Shown piece after piece: positions 1 to 9,057 of a stretch of DNA of 64,000 nucleotides (position 1 is its first letter; each line of letters begins with the position of its first letter). This DNA is from Planctomycetota bacterium. GTDB taxonomy: Bacteria > Planctomycetota > Phycisphaerae > UBA1845 > UTPLA1. The position numbers and the translations under genes were made by a program. The DNA lies in the NCBI GenBank assembly GCA_003576905.1, contig QEVG01000006.1:99912-163911 (forward strand). The letters run 5' to 3'. A model generated the notes under the pieces. It saw nothing but the letters and a program-made list of their open reading frames with translations, ran no database searches and was not told the origin of the DNA.

Positions 1-1084
1 ACCGCAGCCCCAGAAATGGATTCTTCTCCGCCTCCCATGCGCCGCCCGCGTGCAGCTTGTCGCCGCCGAGGTCCATCGTGCGGATGACGAGCGGTCTTCC
101 ACCCACGGCCACGACGGCCGCCTTGTACACCTCGTACTGGGCGTCCTCGTCCGGCATGGGACCGTCCTGAAGAAACAGAAACTCGGTGCGAAAAAGACCG
201 ATGCCTGTCGCGCCCTTTTCAAGGCAGGCCGCAATCTCATAGGGAAACTCAATGTTGCCCAGCAACTCGATCTTCGTGCCGTCGCGCGTCTCCGCGGCGA
301 CGTCCCGAAGTTCATCCAGGGTGGCGCGCACCTCAATCAGGTGGGCCATCTGCGTGTCATATTCTGCCCTTTGCGCGGGATCGGGATTGATGACCACCAC
401 GCCATGCAGGCCGTCGATGACGAGCGTGTCGCCGCTCGATACGTGCGCGGTTATGTCCTCCAGGCCGACCACGGCGGGGATTCCGAGCCCGGCCGCCAGG
501 ATGGCGGTATGCGACGTGGAACCGCCGGCATCGGTCGCGAACCCGAGGACGCGCTTGGTCTTCTCAAGCATCACAAGCTGCGTCGGTGTCATGTCGTGTG
601 CGACGATGATCACCGGCTGCTCGAGCTCGGCCAGCTCCGAGCGAACCTCGCCCCCGACGTGATGAAGCAGGCGGCGCTCAATGTCGAGCACGTCTTTGGC
701 CCGCTCCTGGAGATACGGACTGTTCATCTCCTGGAAGCGCCGGCGGTACTTGCGCATGAAAACGCTGATGGCATACGCGGCGCTGTACAGCCGCGATTCG
801 ATCAGCTGCGATATTTCCTTGCGCGGTTTGGGATCGGCCAGCCACCGCTCATGAAAGCCGAAAATGTCGGCAAGCTCGTTGCCGGCGCGCGCTGCCAGGG
901 CCGCGCGCTCCGGACCGATCTCGGTCCGCGCCGCTTCAAAGGCGCGGTTCACGAGGTCTATCTCGTGCGGCACCTCGTCGGGAGGGACCGTGCGGCGTGG
1001 GACGCGGGTTTCCTCGGTGTCGAGAACGACCGCGTCGCCGATGACCACGCCCGCCGATACGCCGATGCCGCGTTTCAGGGGCAT
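1..1084 (-). CDS. ptsI: PTS enzyme I (phosphoenolpyruvate-protein phosphotransferase), 3' end cut by window edge
   Basis: Takes phosphate from PEP and passes it to HPr in the cytoplasm, the first step of the phosphotransferase system. The 361 visible codons begin MPLKRGIGVSAG, the usual EI opening, with no GAF domain in front, so this is ordinary EI and not EI-Ntr (PtsP). The phosphohistidine motif GGSTSHTAI is present with His at residue 192 (E. coli H189). The start of the PEP-binding barrel follows, including a GIGLFRTEFLF segment. The ATG at 1084 has a GGGGG-type ribosome site six bases upstream. It is the last visible gene of the hpf-ptsN-ptsH-ptsI run, 61 bp after ptsH. The C-terminal part lies outside the window. 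Confidence 0.95.
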   Translation of the reverse strand, partial: MPLKRGIGVSAGVVIGDAVVLDTEETRVPRRTVPPDEVPHEIDLVNRAFEAARTEIGPERAALAARAGNELADIFGFHERWLADPKPRKEISQLIESRLYSAAYAISVFMRKYRRRFQEMNSPYLQERAKDVLDIERRLLHHVGGEVRSELAELEQPVIIVAHDMTPTQLVMLEKTKRVLGFATDAGGSTSHTAILAAGLGIPAVVGLEDITAHVSSGDTLVIDGLHGVVVINPDPAQRAEYDTQMAHLIEVRATLDELRDVAAETRDGTKIELLGNIEFPYEIAACLEKGATGIGLFRTEFLFLQDGPMPDEDAQYEVYKAAVVAVGGRPLVIRTMDLGGDKLHAGGAWEAEKNPFLGLR

Positions 1085-1145
1085 GGCAGCCCCCTGACGC
1101 CGCGCGGCCGGCGCCTCGTCGGCACGCAAGCGTCACATGAGTGGG

Positions 1146-1430
1146 TCATTCCTCGCCGAATCCGGAGTTGATCAGTTCGGCAAGGGCGGATACGGCGCGA
1201 TGCGCGTCCGCGCCCTTTGCCCGGAGCCTGAGGACCGTGCCCTTCGTGGCCTCGAGGAGCATCATCTCCATGGGGCTCTTGCCGTCCACCTTCCGGCTCC
1301 CCTTGCACACCTCGATGGCGCTTTGAAACTGCGAGGCCAGATCGACGAAGCGCATGACGGGTCGGGCGTGCAGTCCCTGCACGTTCGAGATAGTGACCTC
1401 GATTTCCGATTGTCCGTCGTTCGGTTCCAT
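1146..1430 (-). CDS. ptsH: HPr phosphocarrier protein
   Basis: Small phosphocarrier of 94 residues that accepts phosphate from EI and hands it to EIIA proteins. The active site GLHARP places the phosphohistidine at residue 21. The regulatory serine region GKSPMEMM is kept (Ser52, equivalent to Ser46), so phosphorylation by an HPr kinase is possible, though no kinase gene is in this window. The only in-frame ATG that gives a normal-length HPr is at 1430; the frame stays open further upstream, but that sequence does not look like HPr. Gene order with ptsN and ptsI fits a regulatory rather than a sugar-uptake PTS, since no EIIB or EIIC gene is seen. Confidence 0.95.
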   Translation of the reverse strand: MEPNDGQSEIEVTISNVQGLHARPVMRFVDLASQFQSAIEVCKGSRKVDGKSPMEMMLLEATKGTVLRLRAKGADAHRAVSALAELINSGFGEE

Positions 1431-1566
1431 CCTGTCCGTCCATGGAGGCGTCCCGGCCTGTTGTTTGATAGCAAGGTGATTCTGCTTCGGGGTGCTTCCC
1501 GCCCATTCGAATCGTCCCACGCGCCTTCGCCATCGAATCACCGCGAAGCGCCGAAAGATTGCCGAT

Positions 1567-2040
1567 TCAGCCGGCGGGCGTCTCATCCGCCTCCTGAATG
1601 AGATCCCAGATTGCGTCGGCGGTCTCGGATTGCCTGAGAAACCGCCGGAAATTATCACGCTGAAGATGACGGAAAATGTTCTCCATTGCCTGGAGATGTC
1701 CGTCGGGATTGTCGGGTGGCGAAAGCAGTACCACGATCGTATAGACCGGGGCCCGATCCAGGGCCGCAAAGTCGATGCCGGTGGCGCTTCGGCCAATGGC
1801 GGCCATGATCTTCGGCACCTTCGCGTGTTTCACGTGCGGAACGGCGACACCCTTGCCGAAGCCGGTGCTGCCCTGGTTTTCGCGCTGGATGACGGCCTTG
1901 GCGATGGTCTCGCCGTCTTCCGCCGAGAGGCCATTTACTTCGGCCACTTTGCGGACCAGTTCACGAATGGCGCCGTTGCGATCCGTGGCCTCGAGATTGG
2001 AAATGACTGCGTCGCGAATGACGAAATCGGTAAGCTTCAT
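1567..2040 (-). CDS. ptsN: PTS EIIA domain protein, PtsN/fructose type
   Basis: A 157-residue stand-alone EIIA domain of the fructose/nitrogen-regulatory family. The motif GVAVPHVKH supplies the phosphorylatable His69. There is no fused EIIB or EIIC domain, which is typical of PtsN, the regulatory EIIA of the PTS-Ntr branch that controls potassium and nitrogen functions in proteobacteria. Its ATG overlaps the hpf stop codon (2037-2040, ATGA), so the two are probably translationally coupled. Role here is inferred from family and neighbours. Confidence 0.92.
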   Translation of the reverse strand: MKLTDFVIRDAVISNLEATDRNGAIRELVRKVAEVNGLSAEDGETIAKAVIQRENQGSTGFGKGVAVPHVKHAKVPKIMAAIGRSATGIDFAALDRAPVYTIVVLLSPPDNPDGHLQAMENIFRHLQRDNFRRFLRQSETADAIWDLIQEADETPAG

Positions 2041-2423
2041 GACGGCTGCCCCCCACTCTCTGCGTCAAAGGTCGTGCCGAAGGAGCGACCGCCCGACATC
2101 GGCTCGTGATTCGATCGGCCCGCGTCCGTATGCTTGCGATTGCGGAACTTCTCCTTGTGGCGATTGAGCTGCCGTTCAAGATCCTTGACGGCGGCATCCA
2201 GCGCAGCAAAGGCTTCGGCGTGCAGTTCCTTGGCCACAAAGGTTGTATGATGGTCGGCCCGGGCGATCATTTCGCAGCGCTGCTGCCCGGCGTCCACATC
2301 GAAAACCACATCCACCGTTTGTACCCGATCGTAGAATCGCTCGAGTTTGGCCGACTTCTCCTCTGCGTAGCTGCGCAGGGCATCCGGCACGTCTGTGTGA
2401 CGGCCTGTCACCGTGATCCGCAT
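2037..2423 (-). CDS. hpf: Ribosome hibernation promoting factor (HPF/RaiA family, short form)
   Basis: Binds the small ribosomal subunit and promotes ribosome inactivation in stationary phase. The 128-residue protein opens MRITVTGRHTDV and continues with the family's beta-alpha-beta-beta-beta-alpha pattern (RSYAEEKSAKLERFYDRV, then DVVFDVDAG). Length fits the short form, without the ~60-residue C-terminal dimerisation domain of long HPF; the tail after the fold is polar and looks disordered. I chose the ATG at 2423 because the family begins exactly there, although the frame stays open upstream. Linkage to ptsN is a common arrangement in other bacteria. Confidence 0.92.
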   Translation of the reverse strand: MRITVTGRHTDVPDALRSYAEEKSAKLERFYDRVQTVDVVFDVDAGQQRCEMIARADHHTTFVAKELHAEAFAALDAAVKDLERQLNRHKEKFRNRKHTDAGRSNHEPMSGGRSFGTTFDAESGGQPS

Positions 2424-2565
2424 CTCATGCACTCCAGGCGCGCGAATTTCTCGCGGCGGCCCACGGAGACCGACGGCCTCCAACCGGGCGTACCGGATCG
2501 CGCCAAACCACGTAACACAAAAGAGAATAAGCACTTAGGATTCATGCTGTTCGATAGCTCGAAGT

Positions 2566-3441
2566 CTATGCGGCTTTTCCGGCCGGGTCAACCCCTGGGT
2601 GGACCGGCTCGTTTCCGCCGGCGCGTGCCAACACCGCCACGCTGATCGCCGCCGCCCCCGCGTCCCGAAGAACCCGTGAGGCCTCGCCGATCGTGGCACC
2701 CGTGGTCATCACGTCGTCAATCAGGCAGATGTGGAGTCCCTGGACGTCGGCGGCGCGGCGCATCTGCATCTTGCCCCGAATCTGTTCGGCACGTTCCTTC
2801 GCCGACAGGCCGGGCTGCATATGAAACGGGCGGACGATGCCCGACATCTTCAGCACCGGCTCGACGCGGCCGCCCCAGGCTCGGACGGCGGCCCGCGCCA
2901 GGAGGTCGGTCGGCTGGTACAGCGTCGAGACCCTTCGCGTCCAGTGCGAAGGGATTGGCACCCAGCAGTCGACCGCCCTTACATCCATCATCCCCAGAAT
3001 TGCCGAGGCGAGAAGGTCGCCGAGCAACCGGTCCAGCACGAAAGACGTTTTGAACCGGAGAATAAGCGACTTCAGGACACCGTCGTATTTCCCGACCCGG
3101 GCAAAACCGTGAAATCGCCGGAGAGACTTGCCGAGCACACAGCGCGTACAACGGCCGTCGTGCAGGAGATGTTCGCCGCGGTCTTCGCCGCAGGTACGGC
3201 AATATGACCCGCCCGCGCCGGCGGCAAGCTGCCTCGCGCAGGTCTCGCACAGGTCCTTGTCGCTCAGGTCGATCGAGGCGCCGCAGGCAGCGCAAGTGCG
3301 CGGCAGAATGAGGTCCGCCAGCATCATGCCGGCGCGTGAGATAAGCGAGGTGGCACGCATTCCCATTTTGCATGGCCGCCAAAGGCGACCGGACCCGGAA
3401 ATCACCGCCGCGACCGGCCTGCCCGGCGGGCGCGGCGTCAC
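2566..3441 (-). CDS. ComF family protein (phosphoribosyltransferase-like)
   Basis: ComF/GntX-type protein: two N-terminal zinc-binding Cys clusters (CAACG, CETC, then CRTCG and CTRC) followed by a type I phosphoribosyltransferase domain with the PRPP motif LIDDVMTTGAT. Family members are linked to DNA uptake or stay uncharacterised; no other competence gene lies nearby. The GTG at 3441 overlaps the gyrA stop (GTGA), which suggests coupling. An ATG at 3366 would give a protein 25 residues shorter whose N-terminus better matches other ComF proteins; both starts are possible. Confidence 0.85.
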   Translation of the reverse strand: MTPRPPGRPVAAVISGSGRLWRPCKMGMRATSLISRAGMMLADLILPRTCAACGASIDLSDKDLCETCARQLAAGAGGSYCRTCGEDRGEHLLHDGRCTRCVLGKSLRRFHGFARVGKYDGVLKSLILRFKTSFVLDRLLGDLLASAILGMMDVRAVDCWVPIPSHWTRRVSTLYQPTDLLARAAVRAWGGRVEPVLKMSGIVRPFHMQPGLSAKERAEQIRGKMQMRRAADVQGLHICLIDDVMTTGATIGEASRVLRDAGAAAISVAVLARAGGNEPVHPGVDPAGKAA

Positions 3442-6065
3442 GCCGCCGGTCCTTCGTTCTCTTCGGAGCCGGCGGAGTCGTCCGCTTCGCCGGCGGAGGC
3501 GCCGGATTCTGGGGCCGGCGCGGCGCCTGCGTCGTCGGGGCGATCGCCGGACTCATCGTCATCTTCCCGGGCGATCCGAGCGACCGAGACAACCTTGTCG
3601 TTTTCATCCGGCTTGATAAGGCGCACACCCTGCGTCGCCCGCCCGATCTCGCGCAACTGCGAGACGGCGGTGCGAAGCATGATTCCCTGGGCGGTGATGC
3701 ACATCAGTTCGTCAGCATCGGTCACCGAGCGAAGGGCGACGACCAGTCCGTTGCGCTCGGTCGTGCGGATATTGATGACCCCGCTTCCGCCGCGCTTCTG
3801 GAGGCGGTATTCCTCGATGTCCGTCCGCTTTCCGAAGCCGTTCTCGCAGACAGTCAGCAGACTCATGCCCGGCCGTATGACGGCCATGTCGACGACCTCA
3901 TCCTCCCTGTCGAGGCTGATTCCGCGGACGCCGCCGGCCGCCCGGCCCATGGCGCGGACGTCGGTATGCTTAAAGCGGATGGCCATTCCCTTTCGCGTGC
4001 CGAGTACGACCTCGTCGTCATCGGCGACGAGCTGCACGTTAATGAGCGAATCGGCCGGATCGAGACTGATGGCGATAATTCCGCTGGGCCTCGGACGCGA
4101 GAACGCGGCGAGCGCTGTCTTCTTGACGGTCCCCCGCGCCGTGGCAAACAAGACGAACTTCTCCTCGAACTGGGACACGGGGAGCACGGCGGTCGGCGTC
4201 TCGTTGTCCTGAAGCTTGAGCAGATTCGCGATCGAGCGGCCACGGGCGGTCCGCGCCATCTCGGGAATGTCGTAGACCTTCATCCAGTACACGCGCCCGC
4301 GGTTCGTGAAGAAGAGCAGGTAGTTGTGCGTGCTGGCGACAAAGAGGTTTTCGAGGAAGTCGCCTTCCTTTGTCTCGCTCGCGCGGATGCCGCGGCCGCC
4401 GCGGCCCTGGCTTCGGTAGGTGTCGACCGGAACGCGCTTGATGTAACCCTGGTGTGAAATGGTTACGATCATCGGCAGGTCTTCAATGAGCTCCTCCATG
4501 CGGAACTCGCCGACCGCCGCGGTAATCTCCGTGCGCCGCTTGTCGGCATACCTGGCCTTCATCTCGTGTAGGTCTTCGCGAATAATGTCCTGCACAAGGG
4601 CCGGATCGCGCAGGACCGCCTGGTAGCCGTCGATCTCCTCGACGAGGCCGCCGTACTCCCTGGCCAGCTTCTCGACCTCAAGACCCGTCAGCCGCTGAAG
4701 CTGCATGGCGAGGATCGCCTGGGCCTGCACACCGGTCAGGAATTGATCGCTCGATGCGGCCTTCTTCGCGAATTGCTCCGGCAGGAGCTTCGACAGGGCA
4801 GCCGACTCGGGCAGTCGAAGCGCGCGGGCCATGAGCCGCTGCCTGGCCACCTCGGGGTTCTCCGACTTTTTGATCAGCTCGATGATCGCGTCGATGTCGC
4901 CGACCGCGAGGATCAGACCCTCGATGATGTGCGCGCGCTGCCGCGCCTTGCGGAGAAGGAAGCGCGTCCGCCGCGTGATGATGTCGCGGCGGTGCTCGAG
5001 GTAGTGCTCCATGAGCTGCTTGAGCGACAGCGTCTGCGGCTGCTTGCCGACGAGGGCGATGTTGATCACTGGAAAATTCGTCTGAAGCGGCGTGTATTCA
5101 AAGAGCTTGTTCAGCACGACCTCGCCGCTGACACCGGACTTGCACTCCACGACCAGCCGGACCGCGTGGTTGCGGTCGGATTCGTCGCGGACATCGGACA
5201 CTTCCGGCAGTCGACCGTCCTTCACGCACTCGGCGATCTTTTCGGTGATCGTGTTCTTGATGATGTTAAAGGGAATCTCGTCGACGACGATGCGCACCCG
5301 ATCGCCCTTCATCTCCTCGAAGTGCGTCCGCGCCCGCATGGTCAGCGAGCCTCGACCACGCGTGTAGGCGTCGATGATGCCCTGCCGACCGCAGATCATG
5401 CCCCCGGTCGGAAAATCCGGACCGGGCACGTACTTCATGAGGTCCTGAATCGTCAGGTTGGGGTTGTCGATCAGAGCTATCAGGGCATCGCAAACCTCGC
5501 CGAGGTTGTGCGGCGGAATGCTTGTCGCCATGCCCACGGCGATCCCGGTGGTTCCGTTAACGAGAAGATTGGGGAACTTGGCGGGCAGAACGACCGGCTC
5601 GGTCGTCGTTTCGTCGTAGTTTGGAACGAAATCGACGGTTTCCTTGTCGATGTCCTCCAGCATCTCCATGGTCGGCGCGGCCATTCGCGCTTCGGTATAG
5701 CGCATGGCCGCGGGCGGGTCGCCGTCGATCGAACCGAAATTGCCCTGACCGTCGATGAGCGGGTACCGCATCGCGAACGGTTGCGCCATCCGCACAAGCG
5801 TGGGATAGACCACCGCCTCGCCATGCGGATGGTAGTTTCCGGAGGTATCGCCGGAGATCTTCGCGCACTTTCGATGGGCGCTGCGCGGCGTCAACTTGAG
5901 ATCGTTCATCGCCACGAGGATGCGCCGCTGGGAGGGCTTCAGACCGTCGCGCACGTCGGGCAGCGCCCGCGCGACAATCACGCTCATGGCATAACGCAGG
6001 TAGGAATCCTGCATCTCCTCGACGATCGGGAGGTTTCTGATGGACTCGGGTTGTGATTCGCTCAT
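3438..6065 (-). CDS. gyrA: DNA gyrase subunit A
   Basis: Breaks and rejoins DNA in the A2B2 gyrase that introduces negative supercoils. The 875-residue protein has the winged-helix/tower region with catalytic Tyr123 in RYTEAR, the coiled-coil gate near residues 340-490, and a C-terminal beta-pinwheel with the GyrA box QGRGGRG, which separates it from ParC. The tail after about residue 835 is acidic and low-complexity. In the quinolone-determining region the motif is [10 protein letters not shown], so the positions of E. coli Ser83 and Asp87 are Ala84 and Pro88. A TACAAT hexamer at 6157-6162 on the minus strand could be a -10 box but lacks a good -35. Confidence 0.97.
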   Translation of the reverse strand: MSESQPESIRNLPIVEEMQDSYLRYAMSVIVARALPDVRDGLKPSQRRILVAMNDLKLTPRSAHRKCAKISGDTSGNYHPHGEAVVYPTLVRMAQPFAMRYPLIDGQGNFGSIDGDPPAAMRYTEARMAAPTMEMLEDIDKETVDFVPNYDETTTEPVVLPAKFPNLLVNGTTGIAVGMATSIPPHNLGEVCDALIALIDNPNLTIQDLMKYVPGPDFPTGGMICGRQGIIDAYTRGRGSLTMRARTHFEEMKGDRVRIVVDEIPFNIIKNTITEKIAECVKDGRLPEVSDVRDESDRNHAVRLVVECKSGVSGEVVLNKLFEYTPLQTNFPVINIALVGKQPQTLSLKQLMEHYLEHRRDIITRRTRFLLRKARQRAHIIEGLILAVGDIDAIIELIKKSENPEVARQRLMARALRLPESAALSKLLPEQFAKKAASSDQFLTGVQAQAILAMQLQRLTGLEVEKLAREYGGLVEEIDGYQAVLRDPALVQDIIREDLHEMKARYADKRRTEITAAVGEFRMEELIEDLPMIVTISHQGYIKRVPVDTYRSQGRGGRGIRASETKEGDFLENLFVASTHNYLLFFTNRGRVYWMKVYDIPEMARTARGRSIANLLKLQDNETPTAVLPVSQFEEKFVLFATARGTVKKTALAAFSRPRPSGIIAISLDPADSLINVQLVADDDEVVLGTRKGMAIRFKHTDVRAMGRAAGGVRGISLDREDEVVDMAVIRPGMSLLTVCENGFGKRTDIEEYRLQKRGGSGVINIRTTERNGLVVALRSVTDADELMCITAQGIMLRTAVSQLREIGRATQGVRLIKPDENDKVVSVARIAREDDDESGDRPDDAGAAPAPESGASAGEADDSAGSEENEGPAA

Positions 6066-6254
6066 GGGTGCCTGTCACATCCTGAACAGTCTCAGGCAGG
6101 GCGATCCTCCGCCCCGGCCGCGCACACGGCTGATCCGGCCGCCGCCGTGTGTCGGGATTGTATCGCCGAATCGACTCCGGGGCGAGCAGCCTACACAAGG
6201 CCGATTCGCTCGTACGGGGCCGATTACCCGCAAGCCGAACCGTGATCGGCGGGC

Positions 6255-6560
6255 TCAAAGCGAAGCCAGCAGGTCTTCCATTTCCCCCTTGGCATGAAGT
6301 TCGCCGCACGCCGCCGCCTGGGCGATCCCGCGTTTCAATTGCTCCTTCGCGGTTTCATCGTCGCCCATCGCAAGCAGGGTCCGGGCTTTCTGGAAATAGG
6401 CGGCGATATAGTTCGGGTCGATGGAAATCGTCTTCTCAAACTGGGCAAGGCTCTCGTCAAAGCGCTGCACTTTTGCCAGCTCCATCGCCAGACCGAAGTT
6501 CAGGAACGCGTCCTCCGGCTCGGTCGCGAGCAGCTTCTGCAACTGGTCAATGCGGGACAT
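6255..6560 (-). CDS. Small TPR-repeat protein
   Basis: A 101-residue protein made almost wholly of tetratricopeptide helices: FGLAMELAKVQRFDESLAQF followed by IDPNYIAAYFQKARTLLAMG and a third helix pair. No signal peptide or membrane segment, so it is likely a cytoplasmic adaptor. It lies 189 bp upstream of gyrA on the same strand and may be cotranscribed or independent. No specific partner can be named. Confidence 0.8.
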   Translation of the reverse strand: MSRIDQLQKLLATEPEDAFLNFGLAMELAKVQRFDESLAQFEKTISIDPNYIAAYFQKARTLLAMGDDETAKEQLKRGIAQAAACGELHAKGEMEDLLASL

Positions 6561-6709
6561 TCACGCCTCCGAGGTTCGGCCGCGTTTCTCCGCACAACAC
6601 GGGAAGCCAACCGGACGACCGTATCATCGCCAAGCCGGACAGAGATTCAACAGCCCTGTGTTCCCGGAATTGGCCCCACGGCCCACCCTGGTCTGGCGGC
6701 CAGAAGAAA

Positions 6710-6741
6710 GGGCCGCGCGATCAAGATTGACCGCGCGGCCC
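6710..6741 (-). terminator. Rho-independent terminator of the PEP-CTERM gene
   Basis: A perfect 10-bp GC stem (GGGCCGCGCG with CGCGCGGCCC) and a 12-nt loop, followed on the minus strand by TTTCTTCTG. It sits 35 bp past the stop of the PEP-CTERM gene and separates that unit from the TPR-gyrA run. Confidence 0.8.
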
Positions 6742-6776
6742 GGAAAATCACTGTGATTACTTTTGCCCGCCTTGAA

Positions 6777-8084
6777 TCAGCGGCGTCGCCGAATCAGTGC
6801 GAACGCACCCAGGGCCAGCAGGCCGAGCGTGCCGGGCTCTGGAATCGCCAACCGGATCACGGCCTGGATTTCATCGCCGCCGGCGACAGGCGTCATGTCT
6901 ACGTGAACATGGATGAAGCCGTCTTCCGCCAGTTCGATACCGGGACCAATGGTGCCGCTGGCGTTAAAGTCGGTAAGCAGCCAGTCGGCGATCGTATCAC
7001 CGTCGGAATCAAGAGTATCGCCGACACTGAGCAACCGGACCGAGTCGTACAGGGTATCACCCGCGCCGAAGAACAGGTGTTCCTGGGCGGTGCTGCCGCT
7101 GCCCCATCCCCAGATGTGAGCCACCTGGCTCTTGTTATTAATGCTGGCCGCCCGAAGCGATGCGCCGGTAGCGAGTGTAACGCCGTCGATCGTGTCGCCT
7201 TCACGGACCTTGATCTCGCCCTTGAACGCCACGAATTCGTCGGTCGCGGTGTTACCCGTCGTGTCGCCCGTCAGGATCCAGTCGCCGATGTTGTTAATTG
7301 CGACGATGTCCAGCCCTTCCCAGTTGGTGCCGTCGCCAACGGGGCTGCCCTCCTGAACGACAAACGAACCGTTGCGATACACGTGCAGGTTGTTCGCCGA
7401 TGATCCAGTCACCATGTCCAGAATATGGACATGATGCGATCCGTTGTCGGAAATGTCGTAGTCGAAGTTCGAGGCCGACGTGCTGATCGCCTTGCCCTCG
7501 ATGATGTCACCGCCTCCGAGGATGCGCGTGATGCTCATCGGGTTCGACACGTCGGTCGCCTTGAACAGGTGCCGGTTTGTCGAAGTCGAACTTCCCTGCG
7601 TCGGGGTCGAGCCGCCGATCCAGTATGCCGTCCCGTTCGGGATCATCGTCGGGCGGCTGCTGAACGTGCTGAAAAGTCCCGGAAGCGGCGGCAATGGATC
7701 GCCACCCGCGAGAAGCTTGCCGGCGTGCGTAAATACCGCGTCTTCGCCGTTGAAGGACGGGCTGTAAATGAATCCGCCGGCGTTGCTGACACCCATGGTG
7801 CTTTCACCGCCGGTGACACTGTCGGGCAAAGCGCTGCTGCTGTTGAAAATAAATCCGGAACTGTGCCAGATGCCGCGTGTCGAATCGCTGAAGGAGGCGA
7901 CGAATCCGACCTTTCCGAATCCATCGGTAAACGGCGCATTGACCGTGCTCACAGTCCGCGTACCGAAGATGTCCCCCTGTTTGACAATCACACTAACCGG
8001 CACCTGGCCGAAAGCGGCGACGGTAAAGCTCGAGAACAGTGCCGCCGTGGCGCTCATTAAACTAACCCTGTTGCGAGGCTTCAT
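6777..8084 (-). CDS. PEP-CTERM exported protein
   Basis: An exported 435-residue protein. It starts with a signal peptide (MKPRNRVSLMSATAALFSS...AAFGQ) and ends with the sorting signal IPEPGTLGLLALGAFALIRRRR, a PEP motif, one hydrophobic helix and an arginine cluster recognised by an exosortase. The middle is rich in Gly, Ser, Thr, Asp and Asn and resembles beta-rich repeats seen in planctomycete extracellular proteins; I do not recognise a catalytic domain. The ATG at 8084 has GGAGG six bases upstream. A second in-frame ATG at 8138 also has GGAGG, eight bases upstream, and would add 18 polar residues before the signal peptide. No exosortase gene is in the window. Confidence 0.85.
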   Translation of the reverse strand: MKPRNRVSLMSATAALFSSFTVAAFGQVPVSVIVKQGDIFGTRTVSTVNAPFTDGFGKVGFVASFSDSTRGIWHSSGFIFNSSSALPDSVTGGESTMGVSNAGGFIYSPSFNGEDAVFTHAGKLLAGGDPLPPLPGLFSTFSSRPTMIPNGTAYWIGGSTPTQGSSTSTNRHLFKATDVSNPMSITRILGGGDIIEGKAISTSASNFDYDISDNGSHHVHILDMVTGSSANNLHVYRNGSFVVQEGSPVGDGTNWEGLDIVAINNIGDWILTGDTTGNTATDEFVAFKGEIKVREGDTIDGVTLATGASLRAASINNKSQVAHIWGWGSGSTAQEHLFFGAGDTLYDSVRLLSVGDTLDSDGDTIADWLLTDFNASGTIGPGIELAEDGFIHVHVDMTPVAGGDEIQAVIRLAIPEPGTLGLLALGAFALIRRRR

Positions 8085-8202
8085 ATCATTCCTCCGATTG
8101 CCAATATGACCTGATGCGAGTGAGGTGGAGTGACCCATCAATCGTTCCTCCGATTGATCCCTCCCCTCGGCCCATTTAACAAATACCGCACTGTTAACCT
8201 TA

Positions 8203-8231
8203 ACGGTAACGATTTTACACGCCAATGTCAA
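8203..8231 (-). promoter_or_regulatory. Promoter of the PEP-CTERM gene with overlapping palindrome
   Basis: On the minus strand, TTGACA (8226-8231), a 17-bp spacer and TACCGT (8203-8208), giving a start near 8196 and a leader of about 110 nt. The -10 box lies in an imperfect palindrome GTTAACCTTAACGGTAAC (8193-8210 region, 14 of 18 positions symmetric), a possible operator. Confidence 0.6.
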
Positions 8232-8421
8232 CGATTCGCGGACCGAACCCGAGGGAATGTCGCGGATTGAAACACCTCGCGCCGCGGCGGGTGATTCGTA
8301 AACGTCGAACCGCTTGGCACTTGCTGCGATTGGCCCGCCAATTGCCTAGGCGGCCGGAAGGAACGGACGGAGCACCCAAGTTTTCGTCCGCCTAGGTGCG
8401 GTGCGTCACGACCGCCGACCG
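8232..8421. other. Intergenic stretch with a long inverted repeat
   Basis: No gene seen. Arms CCTAGGCGG (8345-8353) and CCGCCTAGG (8388-8396) form a 9-bp inverted repeat about 25 bp past the hslV stop. It could end hslV transcription, but there is no T-run after it on the minus strand. Confidence 0.4.
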
Positions 8422-8967
8422 CTAAAGGGTCTCGATTGTGACGTTCTGATTTGCGTAAACATTGATTGCCCCAGCGATCTTAAGGGAGGCCTCAACGATC
8501 TGCCCTGCCGTCAGGCTCGTGTGGGCAAGGAGAGCTCGTGACGCCGCCAAGGCACAGGTCCCGCCGCTGCCGATCGCCAGAATACCGTCCGTCGGCTCGA
8601 TGACATCACCGTTGCCCCCGATGATGAGGCTGGTGTCCCCATCCGCCACGGCCAGAAGGCTTTCCAGCCTGCGAAGGGCACGGTCGGTGCGCCAGTCCTT
8701 GGCCAATTCGATGGCCGCCCGCTTGGTGTTGCCTTTGAATTCTTCCAGCTTGCCCTCGAATCGCTCCAGGAGTGCGAACGCGTCTGCCGCGGAGCCGGCA
8801 AAACCGGCAAGGACACGGCCCTTATGAAGCCGACGAATCTTTATTGCGTCCGACTTGAGAATCGAGTCGCCGAGCGTGACCTGTCCGTCCCCACCCATGG
8901 CGACCGAGCCATCGCGGCGTACCGAGAGAATTGTGGTTGACCGGATTCGTGGATTGCGTTCGGACAT
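8422..8967 (-). CDS. hslV: HslV, peptidase subunit of the HslUV protease
   Basis: Threonine protease of the proteasome-like HslVU complex in the cytoplasm. The 181-residue product opens [18 protein letters not shown]; removal of about ten residues exposes the catalytic Thr of TTILSVR. The GDGQVTLG and [10 protein letters not shown] segments are characteristic of HslV. I chose the ATG at 8967, with GAGGT eight bases upstream, over an open-frame start five codons earlier. The partner ATPase gene hslU is not adjacent, which is unusual because hslV and hslU are commonly neighbours. Confidence 0.95.
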   Translation of the reverse strand: MSERNPRIRSTTILSVRRDGSVAMGGDGQVTLGDSILKSDAIKIRRLHKGRVLAGFAGSAADAFALLERFEGKLEEFKGNTKRAAIELAKDWRTDRALRRLESLLAVADGDTSLIIGGNGDVIEPTDGILAIGSGGTCALAASRALLAHTSLTAGQIVEASLKIAGAINVYANQNVTIETL

Positions 8968-9057
8968 TTTTCGAGACCTCACCGGACGGGTAGGGTATCA
9001 TCTCTTTGAGCCCCCCGCCATTTACTCCGCTACGGCGGCCCCGCGCGAGGCCCAACC

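Noticed and set aside
3372..6056. Long plus-strand frames (361 and 437 codons)
   Set aside because: Antisense to gyrA, with Arg/Asp-rich sequence and no domains.
8345..8396. CCTAGGCGG inverted repeat as a mobile-element end or attachment site
   Set aside because: No transposase, integrase or target duplication nearby; kept only as a possible terminator structure.
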